From Ascaphus truei (lineage: Eukaryota; Chordata; Amphibia; Anura; Ascaphidae), in contig CM071570.1 in assembly GCA_036426205.1 (NCBI GenBank), positions 75,629,691 through 75,693,690 of the forward strand: a stretch of DNA of 64,000 nt. Reading direction: 5' to 3'. The translations under genes were made by a program, and so were the position numbers. Below, piece after piece: positions 22,627 through 31,885 of this stretch; the stretch's first letter is position 1, and each line of letters begins with the position of its first letter. The notes under the pieces were generated by a model that was given only the letters and a program-made list of their open reading frames with translations, made no database searches and was not told the origin of the DNA.

Positions 22627-23639
22627 ATGGAAGAACTTTTAAAAGCGTTTCTGTGCGAGCAGGCCCGACTACAGGCAGAGAGAGATGAAAGACTATTGCA
22701 GCAGCAAACCCAGCTCCTAATTCAGCAGCAGGAAGCACAGGAATAGCGGATGGCCAAATTGCTGACTCAATCCGAGCGGTCTGTCAGTCCAGAACTTGCG
22801 AACAAACCCCCGGTCCTCCTGAGGAAAATGGCTCCGAACGAGGATCCAGAGGCTTTTCTACTGACGTTTGAAAGAGTTGCCGAAGCCCAGGGCTGGTCTG
22901 CAGATCGCTGGGCAACCACTTTGGACCCACTCCTCATAGGAGAAGCCAAGGCCTCCCAGCGGACCAGGCAATGGATTAAAAACAAGTAAAAGCCACCATA
23001 CTGGATCGCTTAGGTCTGACCCCAGAGACCTACCTGCAGCAGTTCCGGAGCCTGAAGTACACCACTAAGATGAGACCCCGGGTCCTCGCTCAGCGGTTAT
23101 TGGACTTGTGTACTCGCTGGATCCAACCCGAGGAGCGCACTAAGAGGGCAATTCTTGAGCAAGTTGTTTTGGAACAATTCCTACAGGTCATACCCCCTTC
23201 TGCATGCTCTTTGGTAAAACGCCATGCTGCTTAAACCCTAGCTTTGGCGGTCTGACTCGTTGAGAACTTCCTTGGGGCCGAGGAGCAGGCGAGTGTCCTG
23301 GACCCGACGGACCCGATTCCACCGGCACTTGCGGACGCCCAAAGAGGGAGGTCGGACAAAAGGGGAACCTAAGGCCCATCCATATGCAACCATCAAGTCC
23401 CACGGAAGGAGCAGTCGTTCCAGCAAGGGAGGGGTTCAAATGCTGGTCCCCGCCGAGACCCTCATCTTCTTCCTGATGTCGGCTCGTCGCCAAATGAGAG
23501 GAACTTCAGAGGACGTCACACACAGGACCCATCGGAGGCCTGGTCTCCAGTATCTGGTCCTGCTGAGCGGTATCCATGGCACCCTCTGGCCAGGGAACCC
23601 TCTCCATGTTCGGCCTGCGGAGAACAAGGCCACCGTCAT
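22627..23639 (+). pseudogene. gag of the Gmr1-like element, with SCAN-like segment
   Basis: Gag builds the intracellular particle. The frame opens at ATG 22627 with a glutamine-rich coiled-coil-like segment (LLQQQTQLLIQQQ), then PNEDPEAFLLTFERVAEAQG of the capsid N-terminal region. At about 23060-23200 the C-terminal capsid segment reads WIQPEERTKRAILEQVVLEQ, strongly like the SCAN domain of vertebrate zinc-finger proteins. A zinc knuckle of the C-X2-C-X4-H-X4-C type lies at 23607-23648, at the junction with protease. Damage includes an in-frame TAG at 22744, a frameshift near 22980, and stops at 23232 and 23253. The tail between capsid and knuckle is poorly conserved. Confidence 0.85.
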
Positions 23640-24218
23640 GTGGACTGTCCACAGAGGGATTGCTCCTTCAGCAGGACAGTCGCCTCGGCCTTCCCCAGAG
23701 AAAGTGGCAAGCCCTGGCTACTTCCAGTCCAGATTGGTGGTAAAACCGTCCAGGCCCTTATAGATTCAGGCTCTGGAAAAACGCTGGTCTTCCGGGAACA
23801 GTTAACGCCTGATGTGCTTTCCTTTGACTCCCTCTGGAGTATAGAGTGTATACACGGCGATGTAAAATGGTATCCGACGGCAAAAATCCTGCTACAGGTG
23901 AAAGGTCAGGAGGCCAGGATCGAAGTAGGAGTCACTCCTTGGCTCCCTGCCCCCGTTTTGCTCGGCCGTGACTGGCCTTTCTTTTCAAACCTAATGGCTC
24001 CAGCCTCTCAGGAGGAGCCTCATTCTCTGACTCAGGAGAAACCTGGTAAACTGTTCCCCTTCTCGGCAGACATGTTCCCCAGTAGACACCGGGTTCCAAA
24101 GACTCGGAGGCAAAGACGCTGTGACAAACAGGACTGGTTGCAGAAATCTGGGACTCAAGGTGGCCATACTAATAGGCATAAGTCACAAGTCATGATGGCC
24201 AAAAAGAGGGAGAGATAG
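23607..24218 (+). pseudogene. Zinc knuckle and aspartic protease of the Gmr1-like element
   Basis: Downstream of the zinc knuckle (C-SA-C-GEQG-H-RHVD-C) and in the same frame, the protease core reads PVQIGGKTVQALIDSGSGKT. The catalytic Asp of DSG is at 23763, and a later hydrophobic VLLGRDW block fits the flap/C-terminal part of a retropepsin. The domain would act as a dimer to cut the polyprotein. The frame closes at 24218. Integrase continues in a different frame, so there is a frameshift between 24200 and 24240 or a natural frame change that I cannot distinguish. Confidence 0.85.
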
Positions 24219-24239
24219 GCCCTGGGAATTTACCAGAGC

Positions 24240-25664
24240 TATGTCTCCCTGATGTTCGCCAGAGGCAGAGGGAAGACCCAGTCCTGGCCAAACAATATGA
24301 TAAAGTGGTAAAGATTGATGACCAGATATTGAATGCACAAAGGGTAATGCTGTTCCCTCATTTTGAATTGTCGAATGATATCCTGTATAGGGTGAACAAG
24401 CAGACACAAATAGGGGAGGTCACCAGACAAATATTGGTTCCCAAGGCGTTTGTTAAAACTGTCTTCACCTTAGCCCATACTGTCCCTTGGGGTGGTCACC
24501 TGGGTAGAGATAAAACCTTGGACCGTATTTCGTTCCGCTTCTATTGGCCAGGGATGCATAGTGACATTGCTAAGTTATGTGCGGCATGCCCTGAGTGCCA
24601 GATAACTGGTCCGAAGGGACAAAAACCAGCCCCCTTGGTTCCTCTACCCTTGGTGTCAGTTCCCTTTGAGAGGATTGGTGTAGACTTAGTAGGACCTCTG
24701 GAGCCTTCTGCGAAAGGACACAGGTTTATTCTCGTAATAGTCGACTATGCAATAAGATATCCTGAGGCGTTCCCCCTGAGGACAGCAACGGCGAAGCAAG
24801 TCGCCAACAAATTGTTGGAGCTGTTCTCACGGGTTGGACTTCCCCAGGTTATGTTGACAGACCAAGGTACAAATTTTATGGCTAAACTGATGCAGGATGT
24901 CTTAAAATTACTAGAGGTCAAGTCTGTTCGGACATCGGTCTACCATCCACAGACTGACGGATTGGTGGAAAGATTTAACCAAACTCTAAAAGGTATGCTG
25001 AGAAAATTTGTAGATTCAGAGAAGAGAGCCTGGGATGAACTTCTCCCTTTTCTGCTGTTCTCAGTGTGGGAAGTTCCCCAGGCCTCCATGGGGTTCTCTC
25101 CATTTGAATTATTGTATGGCCGCCAACCCCGGGGAATCCTAGACCTCCTAAAGGAGTCCTGGAAGGAACAGCGGTCCCCTTCTAAGAATACACTGCAATA
25201 TGTACTAGACCTTAGGAAGCACATAGATGTGGTTGGCCATTTTGCTAGGGAGAATCTTAGATCAGCCCAGGACAGTCAGGAGGGACATTACAATCAGAAT
25301 GCTCGCATGAGAGTGTTTCACCCGGGAGACCAGGTGATGTTATTATTACCCAGTTGTGAGAGTAAACTCCTAGCCAAATGGCAGGGCCTATTTGAAGTAC
25401 TCCGCCGCACGGGTGATGTGGATTACGAAATCGCTCAACCAGGGTCCAGGATGGGTAAACAAATTTACCATGTGAACTTTCTGAAACCCTGGAAGGTGCA
25501 GCGGTCTCTATTCATCCACCCAGTGGAGGAGGAAACAGACCTGGGTCCTCAGCCCCCACGGGAGAACATCTTGGGTGACGATAAAATCCCAATAGGTAGA
25601 CAATTGTCCTCTGAACAAAAAGGGGACTTGTTAGAAATAATTACACAATTCAATGATGTTTTTT
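24240..25664 (+). pseudogene. Integrase of the Gmr1-like element (upstream of RT)
   Basis: The enzyme inserts the cDNA into the host genome. The HHCC zinc module is visible (HTVPWGGHLGRDKT… then CAACPEC). The catalytic core shows Asp in GVDLVGP (24683), Asp in LTDQGTNF (24860) and Glu in LVERFN (24968). The last two are separated by 35 residues, the canonical D,D35E spacing. A GPY/F-type module follows (KWQGLFEVLRR… HVNFLKPW). The domain is essentially intact over more than 450 codons (open frame 24305-25669). It ends at a T7 run (25659-25665) where a one-base change shifts it out of frame with the reverse transcriptase. Confidence 0.92.
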
Positions 25665-26960
25665 TCTGATTTACCAGGGCAAACTAATTTAGTTTCCCAT
25701 GTGATAAAAGTAAAAGTACGTTCTCGTCCTTGCAGGTTGCCTGAAAGCCGTAAGGCCCTGGTAGAGAAGGAGGTACAAGAAATGTTACATTTAGGCGTGA
25801 TTGAGGAATCATGCAGTGAGTGGTGTAGTCCACTAGTTATGGTCCCTAAACCCGATGGGAAGGTAAGATATTGTGTGGACCTCCAAAAGGTCAACGCGGT
25901 ATCCATGTTTGACACATATCCGATGCCAAGGGTGGACGAGTTAATTGACGCCCTTGGTAACGCGGAATATATATCCACGCTGGACTTTACAAAAGGATAC
26001 TGGCAAATACCTTTAGAGGAAAAGTCCAAGTGCAAAACAGCCTTTGCCACTCCCATGGGTTTATACCAGTTTGTGACAATGCCATTTGGACTGCATGGAG
26101 CCCCAGCCACATTTCAGAGGCTCATGGATAAATTACTGAGACCTTATAGGGCTTATGCCGCGGCCTACCTAGATGACATTGTCATTTATAGTAAACACTG
26201 GCGGGCCCATCTAAATTGGCTGAAAGCGGTCCTCAAGTCGCTAAGAGAGGCAGGGCTCACAGCCAACCCTAAGAAATGTGCCTTAGGTAAGGCGGAAACC
26301 AAGTACCTGGGGTATGCAGTGGGTGGTGGAAAAGTAAGGCCACTAGCCGATAAGGTAGCTGCCCTGAAAGAAGTTCCGACCCCCCGAACAAAAACGCAGG
26401 TACGCTCCCTGTTGGGTTTAGCAGGGTACTATCGGAGGTTCATCCCTAACTACTAGGAAGTTGCATTCCCACTAACAGACCTCACAAAAAATTGTGCCCC
26501 TACACAAGTGGTATGGTCAAGGGAGTGCCAGGGAGCCTTTTAGGAGGTAAAAAGGTGTCTATCAGAGGGTCCCATCCTTAGAAGCCCAGACTTCGATAAG
26601 ACTTTTATTGTACAAACCAATGCCTCAGAGATAGGGCTGGGACAGTGCTCTCACAACAGTTTGAGGGAGTGGAACATCCAATCCTTTTTCTGAGTAGGAA
26701 ATTGTTCCCAAGGGAAAAAAACTACTCAGTAATTGAAAAGGAGTGTCTCGCAGTAAAGTGGGCAATCAAGGCCTTGAGGCACTAACTGGCGGGAGTCCAT
26801 TTTACATTGGTAACAGACCATGCTCCATTAAAAAGGTTAAATACTATGAAAGACTTCAATGCTAGGTTGACCAGGTGGTATATGGCCCTCCAACCCTTCT
26901 CGTTTGAGATTCAGCACAGGCCTGGAAAAGAAAATGCCAATGCTGATCTTTTCTAGAGAA
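25653..26960 (+). pseudogene. Reverse transcriptase and decayed RNase H of the Gmr1-like element
   Basis: Reverse transcriptase is intact from 25653 to a TAG at 26454. It includes LVMVPKPDGKVRYCVDLQKV, STLDFTKGYWQI, the FVTMPFGLHGAPATFQ block and the catalytic YLDD (26166-26177), ending at LLGLAGYYRRFIPNY. RNase H follows but is heavily damaged. QTNASEIGLG (a normally catalytic Asp replaced by Asn) is followed by frameshifts and stops, and TDHAPLKRLN and QHRPGKENANAD are still legible near 26815-26945. No integrase follows, confirming the pol order. Non-functional as written. Confidence 0.92.
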
Positions 26961-27010
26961 GGGCTGGATGGTCGGGCTTCAGCCGTGCGTTGCCCCAGCC
27001 ACACACTAAC

Positions 27011-27020
27011 AGGGGAGGAA
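27011..27020 (+). promoter_or_regulatory. Polypurine tract
   Basis: AGGGGAGGAA lies immediately before the right LTR and would prime plus-strand synthesis. Confidence 0.85.
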
Positions 27021-27449
27021 TGTGACAGGGTGAATGAACGTCACCAGCTCTATGCCTGGCAGACGTATGTGTAGGTATGCAGTGCAGCAGTGACGAGGTT
27101 AACTTTCAGCTGGAAAGCTCCTGACAATTAGTGTGATCCCAGCTGCATAATCAAGGTGTTTTAAAACTCCCAGGCTGCACACACATGGAGGCTAGATGGT
27201 CAAGAGATAGGACTGAAATGCTGAAGTAAGATTACTGCGATAAGGTTTGTTTTCAAAGTACATGTTTGATGAACTGTCTGTTTCCCGCATGCTGAAAAGA
27301 AGCTGTCTTGATTTTGTATGCTGAAAAGAAGCGGTTTTGTTTTTGTACGCTGAAAAGAAGCTGTTTTGTTTTTGTTTGCTGTATTTTTAAGGCTCAATAA
27401 ATAAGCCTTATCAAGAGAACCCGCGTGTGGTTGCATGTACCCTGCAACA
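27021..27449 (+). repeat. 3' LTR of the Gmr1-like element
   Basis: Same length as the left LTR, beginning TGTGACAGGG and ending CCTGCAACA, followed by the CTTAG duplication. Confidence 0.95.
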
Positions 27450-28320
27450 CTTAGTAACAGTATTTATATGTGGGGAGAACAAAAGTGAGGAGGCAAATCT
27501 TACTCTTAGGCAGCATGATTCATGTGTTTGGGTGAATAGTAAAGTTATTTATTGTAATGGAGATGGGAACTACAGTATGGGGCCTGGTTTGGGAGGGAAT
27601 ATGAGGAGTGCTGTCTTAGCCATATTAAGCATGAGGAAACAAGGGGCCATCCAGGCCGAGGTTGCTGATAGCACTGACTGGACTGCAAGTGTAAGTTTAG
27701 GTGTAGATAAATATAGCTCAGTGTCATCAGAGATTATAGCTGAATCCAAAGGTCTTTAGGTCACCCAGTGAGAGTGTAAATAGATAAAAGAGTTAGGGGC
27801 ATAAACCAAGTCTTGCGGTACATCTACAGACATATCCATAGAGGTCGAAGAGAAGTTGACATAAGAGACAACAAAGGAATGGTGAGCAAAGTACTGTAGG
27901 AGGAGAACCAGGAGAGGGCAGTGCCACAGATGCCAAGAGAGTGAAGAATGTGTAGGAGACTAGGGTAATCAACAGCATTGAAAGCTGAGGAGAGGTCAAG
28001 ACGAATCAGAATGGAGTAGTTTCCATCAGATTTGACAAAACGGAGGTCATTAGCTACCCTGGTAGTGAGTTTAATTTCTGTTGAGTAGGTTATGGGATTT
28101 GAGAAAGTGTACTGTAATATACGTAAAGAAACAATACATTCTCAAGTTTTGAAGCAAAAGGCAAGAGTGAGACAGGATGATAGTAGTGGAGGTAGGGTCT
28201 AGTGTGTTATTCAGAATAACTAACAAAAGAATTGTTAAAAAATAGAGATGGAAAAGTACCAGAACAAAGAGAGGAGTTAAAGATATAAGTGAGGATTGGG
28301 ATCATGAGTAAGAGGTTTAA
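27450..28320 (-). mobile_element. L2/CR1-type LINE reverse transcriptase, antisense (right of gypsy insertion)
   Basis: Read on the minus strand, the segment around 28060-27900 gives TRVANDL, ILIRLDLSSAFNAVD and LLHILHSLGI. These correspond to the reverse-transcriptase region of L2/CR1-clade LINEs (the palm block with Asp and Phe before the VDH/VDY turn). Further along (27740-27560) the translated remnant includes an area matching the catalytic block, but it is eroded by stops. The sequence joins the segment at 21180-22130 across the gypsy insertion. The 5' (right-hand) boundary is uncertain. Confidence 0.7.
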
Positions 28321-28821
28321 GGAGGTGGGAGGAAAAGGGGCTCAAACCGCATGTAGTGGAGGTGGAGGAGAAGGGCTGCAAATATACAGTACTTCTTTCT
28401 CTGTACTGGAGAAAACAGCCAAAGGCAAAAGGAGGAGGATTAGGAAGGAGGGGTGTGGAAGGGACAGAGGAGATTGCTTTGCCGATGATTAACACTAGTT
28501 TTATCGTCCCTGGCTGCAAAATGTACTGTTTTGGGGTCTGCGAACCAATTGCGCGTGGGCTATAGATTTCAGCCTGTTGAAGGCAGTAAGTCTTACTACA
28601 TCTGTACCTTCCACCTTGCTCTTAAAATAATACGATGTAATGGAAGAAGGTCAAAGAAGGGTGTCAAAGACAATGAAAAGATGGCATTGGTTGGATTTGT
28701 GCAATTTTTATAAGAGAGGTGAAGTACCTCTGTTTGGCAAAAAAAGAGCACAGTTAAAGCAGGAAAAAATGAATTTGTAGGGAAGGAAATCAGCTACTGT
28801 AGTATGATTTCCTCCAGAACT
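28321..28821. other. Possible continuation of the antisense LINE, degraded
   Basis: Purine-rich, GAGG-rich sequence like the LINE's upstream part, but I cannot align any domain. Confidence 0.35.
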
Positions 28822-29050
28822 CATTTATTTGTAACGCTCCAACATATTCCACAGCGCAGTACTGTACAATTGGGTTGGAAGACAATAAAAAAAAAAAATT
28901 TAACATTAGCATATACTGGTACAGTAGGTAAGAAGGACCCTGCACCATGGAGCTTACAATCTATAACGAAGGAAGAGTGGAAACATAAGGTTGAGAGGCT
29001 TGGTGTATTTCTGAGAGCTGCTTGTTTTTTGAAAGAGTTGAGAAAGAAGT
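28822..29050 (-). mobile_element. LINE-type retroposon 3' end, antisense
   Basis: On the minus strand the sequence ends CTGTGGAATATGTTGGAGCG followed by TTACAAATAAATGAG, a typical 3' end of amphibian LINE retroposons. Upstream is AGATTGTAAGCTCCATGGTG. Too short to assign a clade. Confidence 0.5.
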
Positions 29051-29859
29051 AAATGGGATTGTGTGGAGATAGAGCAGTGGGGAAAAGGTAATGTTTGAAG
29101 GTGAAGTCTAATATTCTACCTATTAATGCCAGAGCAGCAGTAACATCAGGAATTGCTAAGACCCTTTGGCTGCCACCTTTGCTGCAACTCGGGTGTTATT
29201 TTTAAGAGAGTCTGAGGTGAAGTGAAGGTAGCAATCAGACAAACAGGGTGGAGGTGGTGCAGGTAGGGGGAGGTGAGGATCCTCAGGTCTTTGAAGCGGT
29301 GTATATCTACTCCTGATGATGTTAACTCCGTACTTGCTGGCAAAATGAACAAAGAAACCTCAATGCACATCCAATATGGCAAATTACTTAGTTCACTTCT
29401 ATATGTTTTTTCTTCTCTTAAGCATGTGTCATTTAGTTCAATCTTTTGGCCAAAATATATTCAAAATGCAACCAAGTCAAGGTAGACCTTGCTGGCTTAG
29501 TGGACAGGTGCTGTGAAGGTGAAGTGCTGTATAATGAAAATACTCTGTTACTGCCTTTTCTGTGACTGGTGGTATTTCTAAGAGAAAATAGTTTTTGAAT
29601 TATTAATTTGTTCTGTAGGATTGGAAAGGTAGAATGTCATTTGTCATTGTTCTCTTGTTCCAGAATTTTTTCATGTTCAGCATACAGAATATGGCGTCAG
29701 TGAAATTCTATAGTGCTGGTATACAGCTTGCAGCAATGAGATATACTTTATGTATGCTCTCCCCATACATGGATCTGATATTTACCTAGTTTGAATTAAG
29801 AACACATCTCATGTATGTGTTTCTAATGGTTCATATGTACAGATGTAGTCAATGTTATT
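29051..29859. other. Intronic DNA, nothing recognised
   Basis: No coding exon; open frames overlap a possible retroposon tail. Confidence 0.4.
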
Positions 29860-29900
29860 GCAACCCGTGGCATGCTCCTGCGGGTGAAACAGCGCAATAA
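29860..29900 (+). repeat. Hairpin-GAAAC motif, copy 3
   Basis: ACCCGTGGCATGCTCCTG is followed by CGGGTGAAACAGCG, so the stem ACCCG/CGGGT abuts TGAAACAGCG. It lies 170 bases upstream of the SYNDIG1 exon acceptor. Confidence 0.5.
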
Positions 29901-30073
29901 CCCTTCGTATGTACGGCTGATTCAAACCAATGGCAGCTTCTCCCATTGGTGCATTGTGCATGTTCGCTGCAGAGCACCACAGATTGCAATAATATTGGCT
30001 TTCTGTATAAACAAAAATGTTTATCTTATTATCTGCTTTGCATTAATACAGAGGTTATTTGTGCCCTATACAG

Positions 30074-30211
30074 AGTGACTACTCAAGTGACACAGAGAGT
30101 GAAGACAATTTCCTGATGATGCCCCCGAGAGACCACCTTGGCCTGAGTGTATTCTCCATGCTCTGCTGCTTCTGGCCTTTGGGAATTGCTGCATTTTATT
30201 TGTCACATGAA
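30074..30211 (+). CDS. SYNDIG1: SYNDIG1 second coding exon (residues 161-206)
   Basis: The exon encodes 46 residues starting [13 protein letters not shown] and continuing through [13 protein letters not shown] to a hydrophobic stretch with [16 protein letters not shown]. This is the junction between the acidic cytoplasmic region and the first hydrophobic segment of the CD225/dispanin domain, which anchors the protein in the membrane. The acceptor is TACAG before 30074 and the donor is a strong GTAAGT at 30212; both junctions are in phase 0 and match the exon at 47-526. The segment is too short to appear as a long ORF because no ATG opens it, but the residue match to the vertebrate SYNDIG1 family is unmistakable. 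The remaining roughly 50 residues (second hydrophobic segment and short C-terminus) are not found downstream in the window. Confidence 0.95.
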
Positions 30212-30370
30212 GTAAGTTTAAGTCTTTGGTAATAGTATTTCACAAATTTCTTTCAAATTGCATAGGTAATGATCCTCTGCATTTTACTTCTTACAGAGAT
30301 ACTTCCTCTAGCTGTGTCTTAGTGCATAAGATGGTACATTTTTTTTGCATGGCATTGACGAACTATCACT

Positions 30371-30402
30371 GAATGAATGAATGAATGAATGAATGAATGA
30401 AT
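30371..30402 (+). repeat. (GAAT)n microsatellite
   Basis: About seven to eight head-to-tail copies of GAAT. Confidence 0.9.
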
Positions 30403-31250
30403 AAAAGATTCATAAAAGTGGCATTTCTGTATTAAATTGTGAATATATATTTTTAGCAGCCAGACTATTTATGGGTTTATTTATTTGAATAGCAATTAAT
30501 AATAATTAACACTGTTCCCTCACTATTCATTCAAAAATGACTATCAAAGTGAATTCCACTCAGAGCTATTAATCAAAGTCTTCTTTCTTTGATATATTTG
30601 CAGAAATATCACTTACAAATGTGCATTAGATCGAATCATCTCTTGAGCCACGACAGAAAAGTTATGGCAAAAATCACAACCATGGTTTGCCAGAGATGCA
30701 CAATTGCAGCAAACCATGGTAATAAGTACAATCGGCCCTCCTACAGCCATAATTTATTGAAGAAAATATCCACATGGTTTTACACCAGTTTTTTAGCAGA
30801 CGTATTTTCATAAATGATGTTCCTTTTTCTGGTTCTGGATCTATTCTTCTGTGTATGATGTTTGGAATTCCGCAACATCACAAACATATAAATCAAATAT
30901 ACATTGTAAAGAGAAGCTTATTACAGACTACCATGCTGACAATATTAATATGGTACATTTAGATATTTCTATACAAGTAACCTAATTTTGATGCACTTTA
31001 TTCAGTGTAGAAACATAAATGTTAAAATGAACGGAATGTGAAAAAGTACACATATATATATTTTTATATATATACTGTATTCTCATCAATTAATGCTTGT
31101 AGAGTTGGTCAGTGCTATTGAAAATGAATTATATTGACAGCCTCCACCAACAACATAGGATATGGGTTGCATTTTTAAATATATTTTGTCACCATTAACA
31201 AATTCAGATTTGTGTTTCTACTGCAGTTATCCAGACTCGACTGTTCTATC
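30403..31250. other. AT-rich intronic DNA with short TA repeats
   Basis: Nothing coding; a TATATA run lies near 31050. Confidence 0.4.
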
Positions 31251-31257
31251 ACAATAA

Positions 31258-31885
31258 GTGACTGTTCATTTGTTATGCTCGGCACCTCAAACCCACCTTA
31301 GCAAACTTGACACCCTCTACAATTCAATTTGTCGTTTTGTTCTCCAATGCAACTACAACACACATCACTGCGAAATGCTCAAAGAACTAGATTGGTCATC
31401 ACTAGAGTCTAGGCGCAAAGTTCACCTTTCCTGTCTTGCCTTTAAATTCTTTATCGGCAAGCTACCCAGCTATCTGAACAAGCTCCTCACCCCTACCACA
31501 TGCAGCACTTATCACCTGAGATCAGACTCCAAAAGACTGTTCATGGTCCCAAGGCTCAACAAAGTATCCGACTGTTCTTCCTTCTCTTACCGTGCACCCC
31601 AAAACTGGAATAACCTACCAGAGACTCTCACATCCACCACCACCAGTTTAAGTTCTTTCAAATCTAAGGCTGTCTCACATTTTAATCTGGTCTGTAACTG
31701 TTTCATACGCCCATAATATATATTTTCTTTAACTGTGCATGCAATGTCCCTGTTAATTTATGTAACTGTATTTGTAACCATGTATTATTTGTCTTAACTC
31801 TGTGCCCAGGACATACTTGAAAACGAGAGGTAACTCTCAATGTATTACTTCCTGGTAAAATATTTTAGAAATAAATAAAATGCCA
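31258..31885 (+). mobile_element. L2/CR1-clade LINE, 5'-truncated, C-terminal ORF2 and 3' end
   Basis: A 152-codon frame (31258-31716) reads the C-terminal segment of a LINE ORF2 protein, including LKELDWSSLESRRKVHLSCL, SYHL-type residues and APQNWNNLPETL. This pattern of LxWLPVxxRxxYK… WNxLPxxxR is typical of jockey-superfamily (L2/CR1/Rex1) LINEs. The 3' region ends ATTACTTCCTGGTAAAATAT with AATAAATAAA. 5' truncation is normal for LINE insertion. It is not a host gene. Intact over its length, hence probably young. Confidence 0.8.

Larger units (their letters stand above)
22131..27449 (+). mobile_element. Complete Ty3/gypsy element, Gmr1-like, 5.3 kb
   Basis: Two 429-bp LTRs start TGTGA(T/C)AGGG and end CCTGCAACA, and the 5-bp duplication CTTAG lies at 22126-22130 and 27450-27454. 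A tRNA-Leu primer site follows the left LTR and a purine tract precedes the right LTR. Internal order is gag, protease, integrase, reverse transcriptase, RNase H. Integrase ahead of reverse transcriptase is a Ty1/copia-like order, known in Ty3/gypsy only from the deuterostome Gmr1 group (established knowledge). By eye the LTRs differ at about 17 of 429 sites. Coding regions carry stops and frameshifts, so this copy is not autonomous as written. It sits inside an antisense LINE. Confidence 0.93.
527..30073 (+). other. SYNDIG1: SYNDIG1 intron between the two visible coding exons
   Basis: This intron is about 29.5 kb, phase 0, bounded by GTTAGC at 527 and by the pyrimidine-containing CCCTATACAG before 30074. 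It holds only repeats and unassigned AT-rich DNA; the recognisable insertions are listed separately. Most of the gypsy element and LINE material within it cannot be read through as host coding sequence. Confidence 0.9.

Noticed and set aside
27427..27759. 110-codon + strand frame just after the gypsy element
   Set aside because: It reads antisense through LINE reverse-transcriptase sequence and has no recognised domain.
31258..31716. 152-codon frame as a host gene
   Set aside because: Matches the C-terminus of L2/CR1-type LINE ORF2 and is followed by a LINE 3' end.
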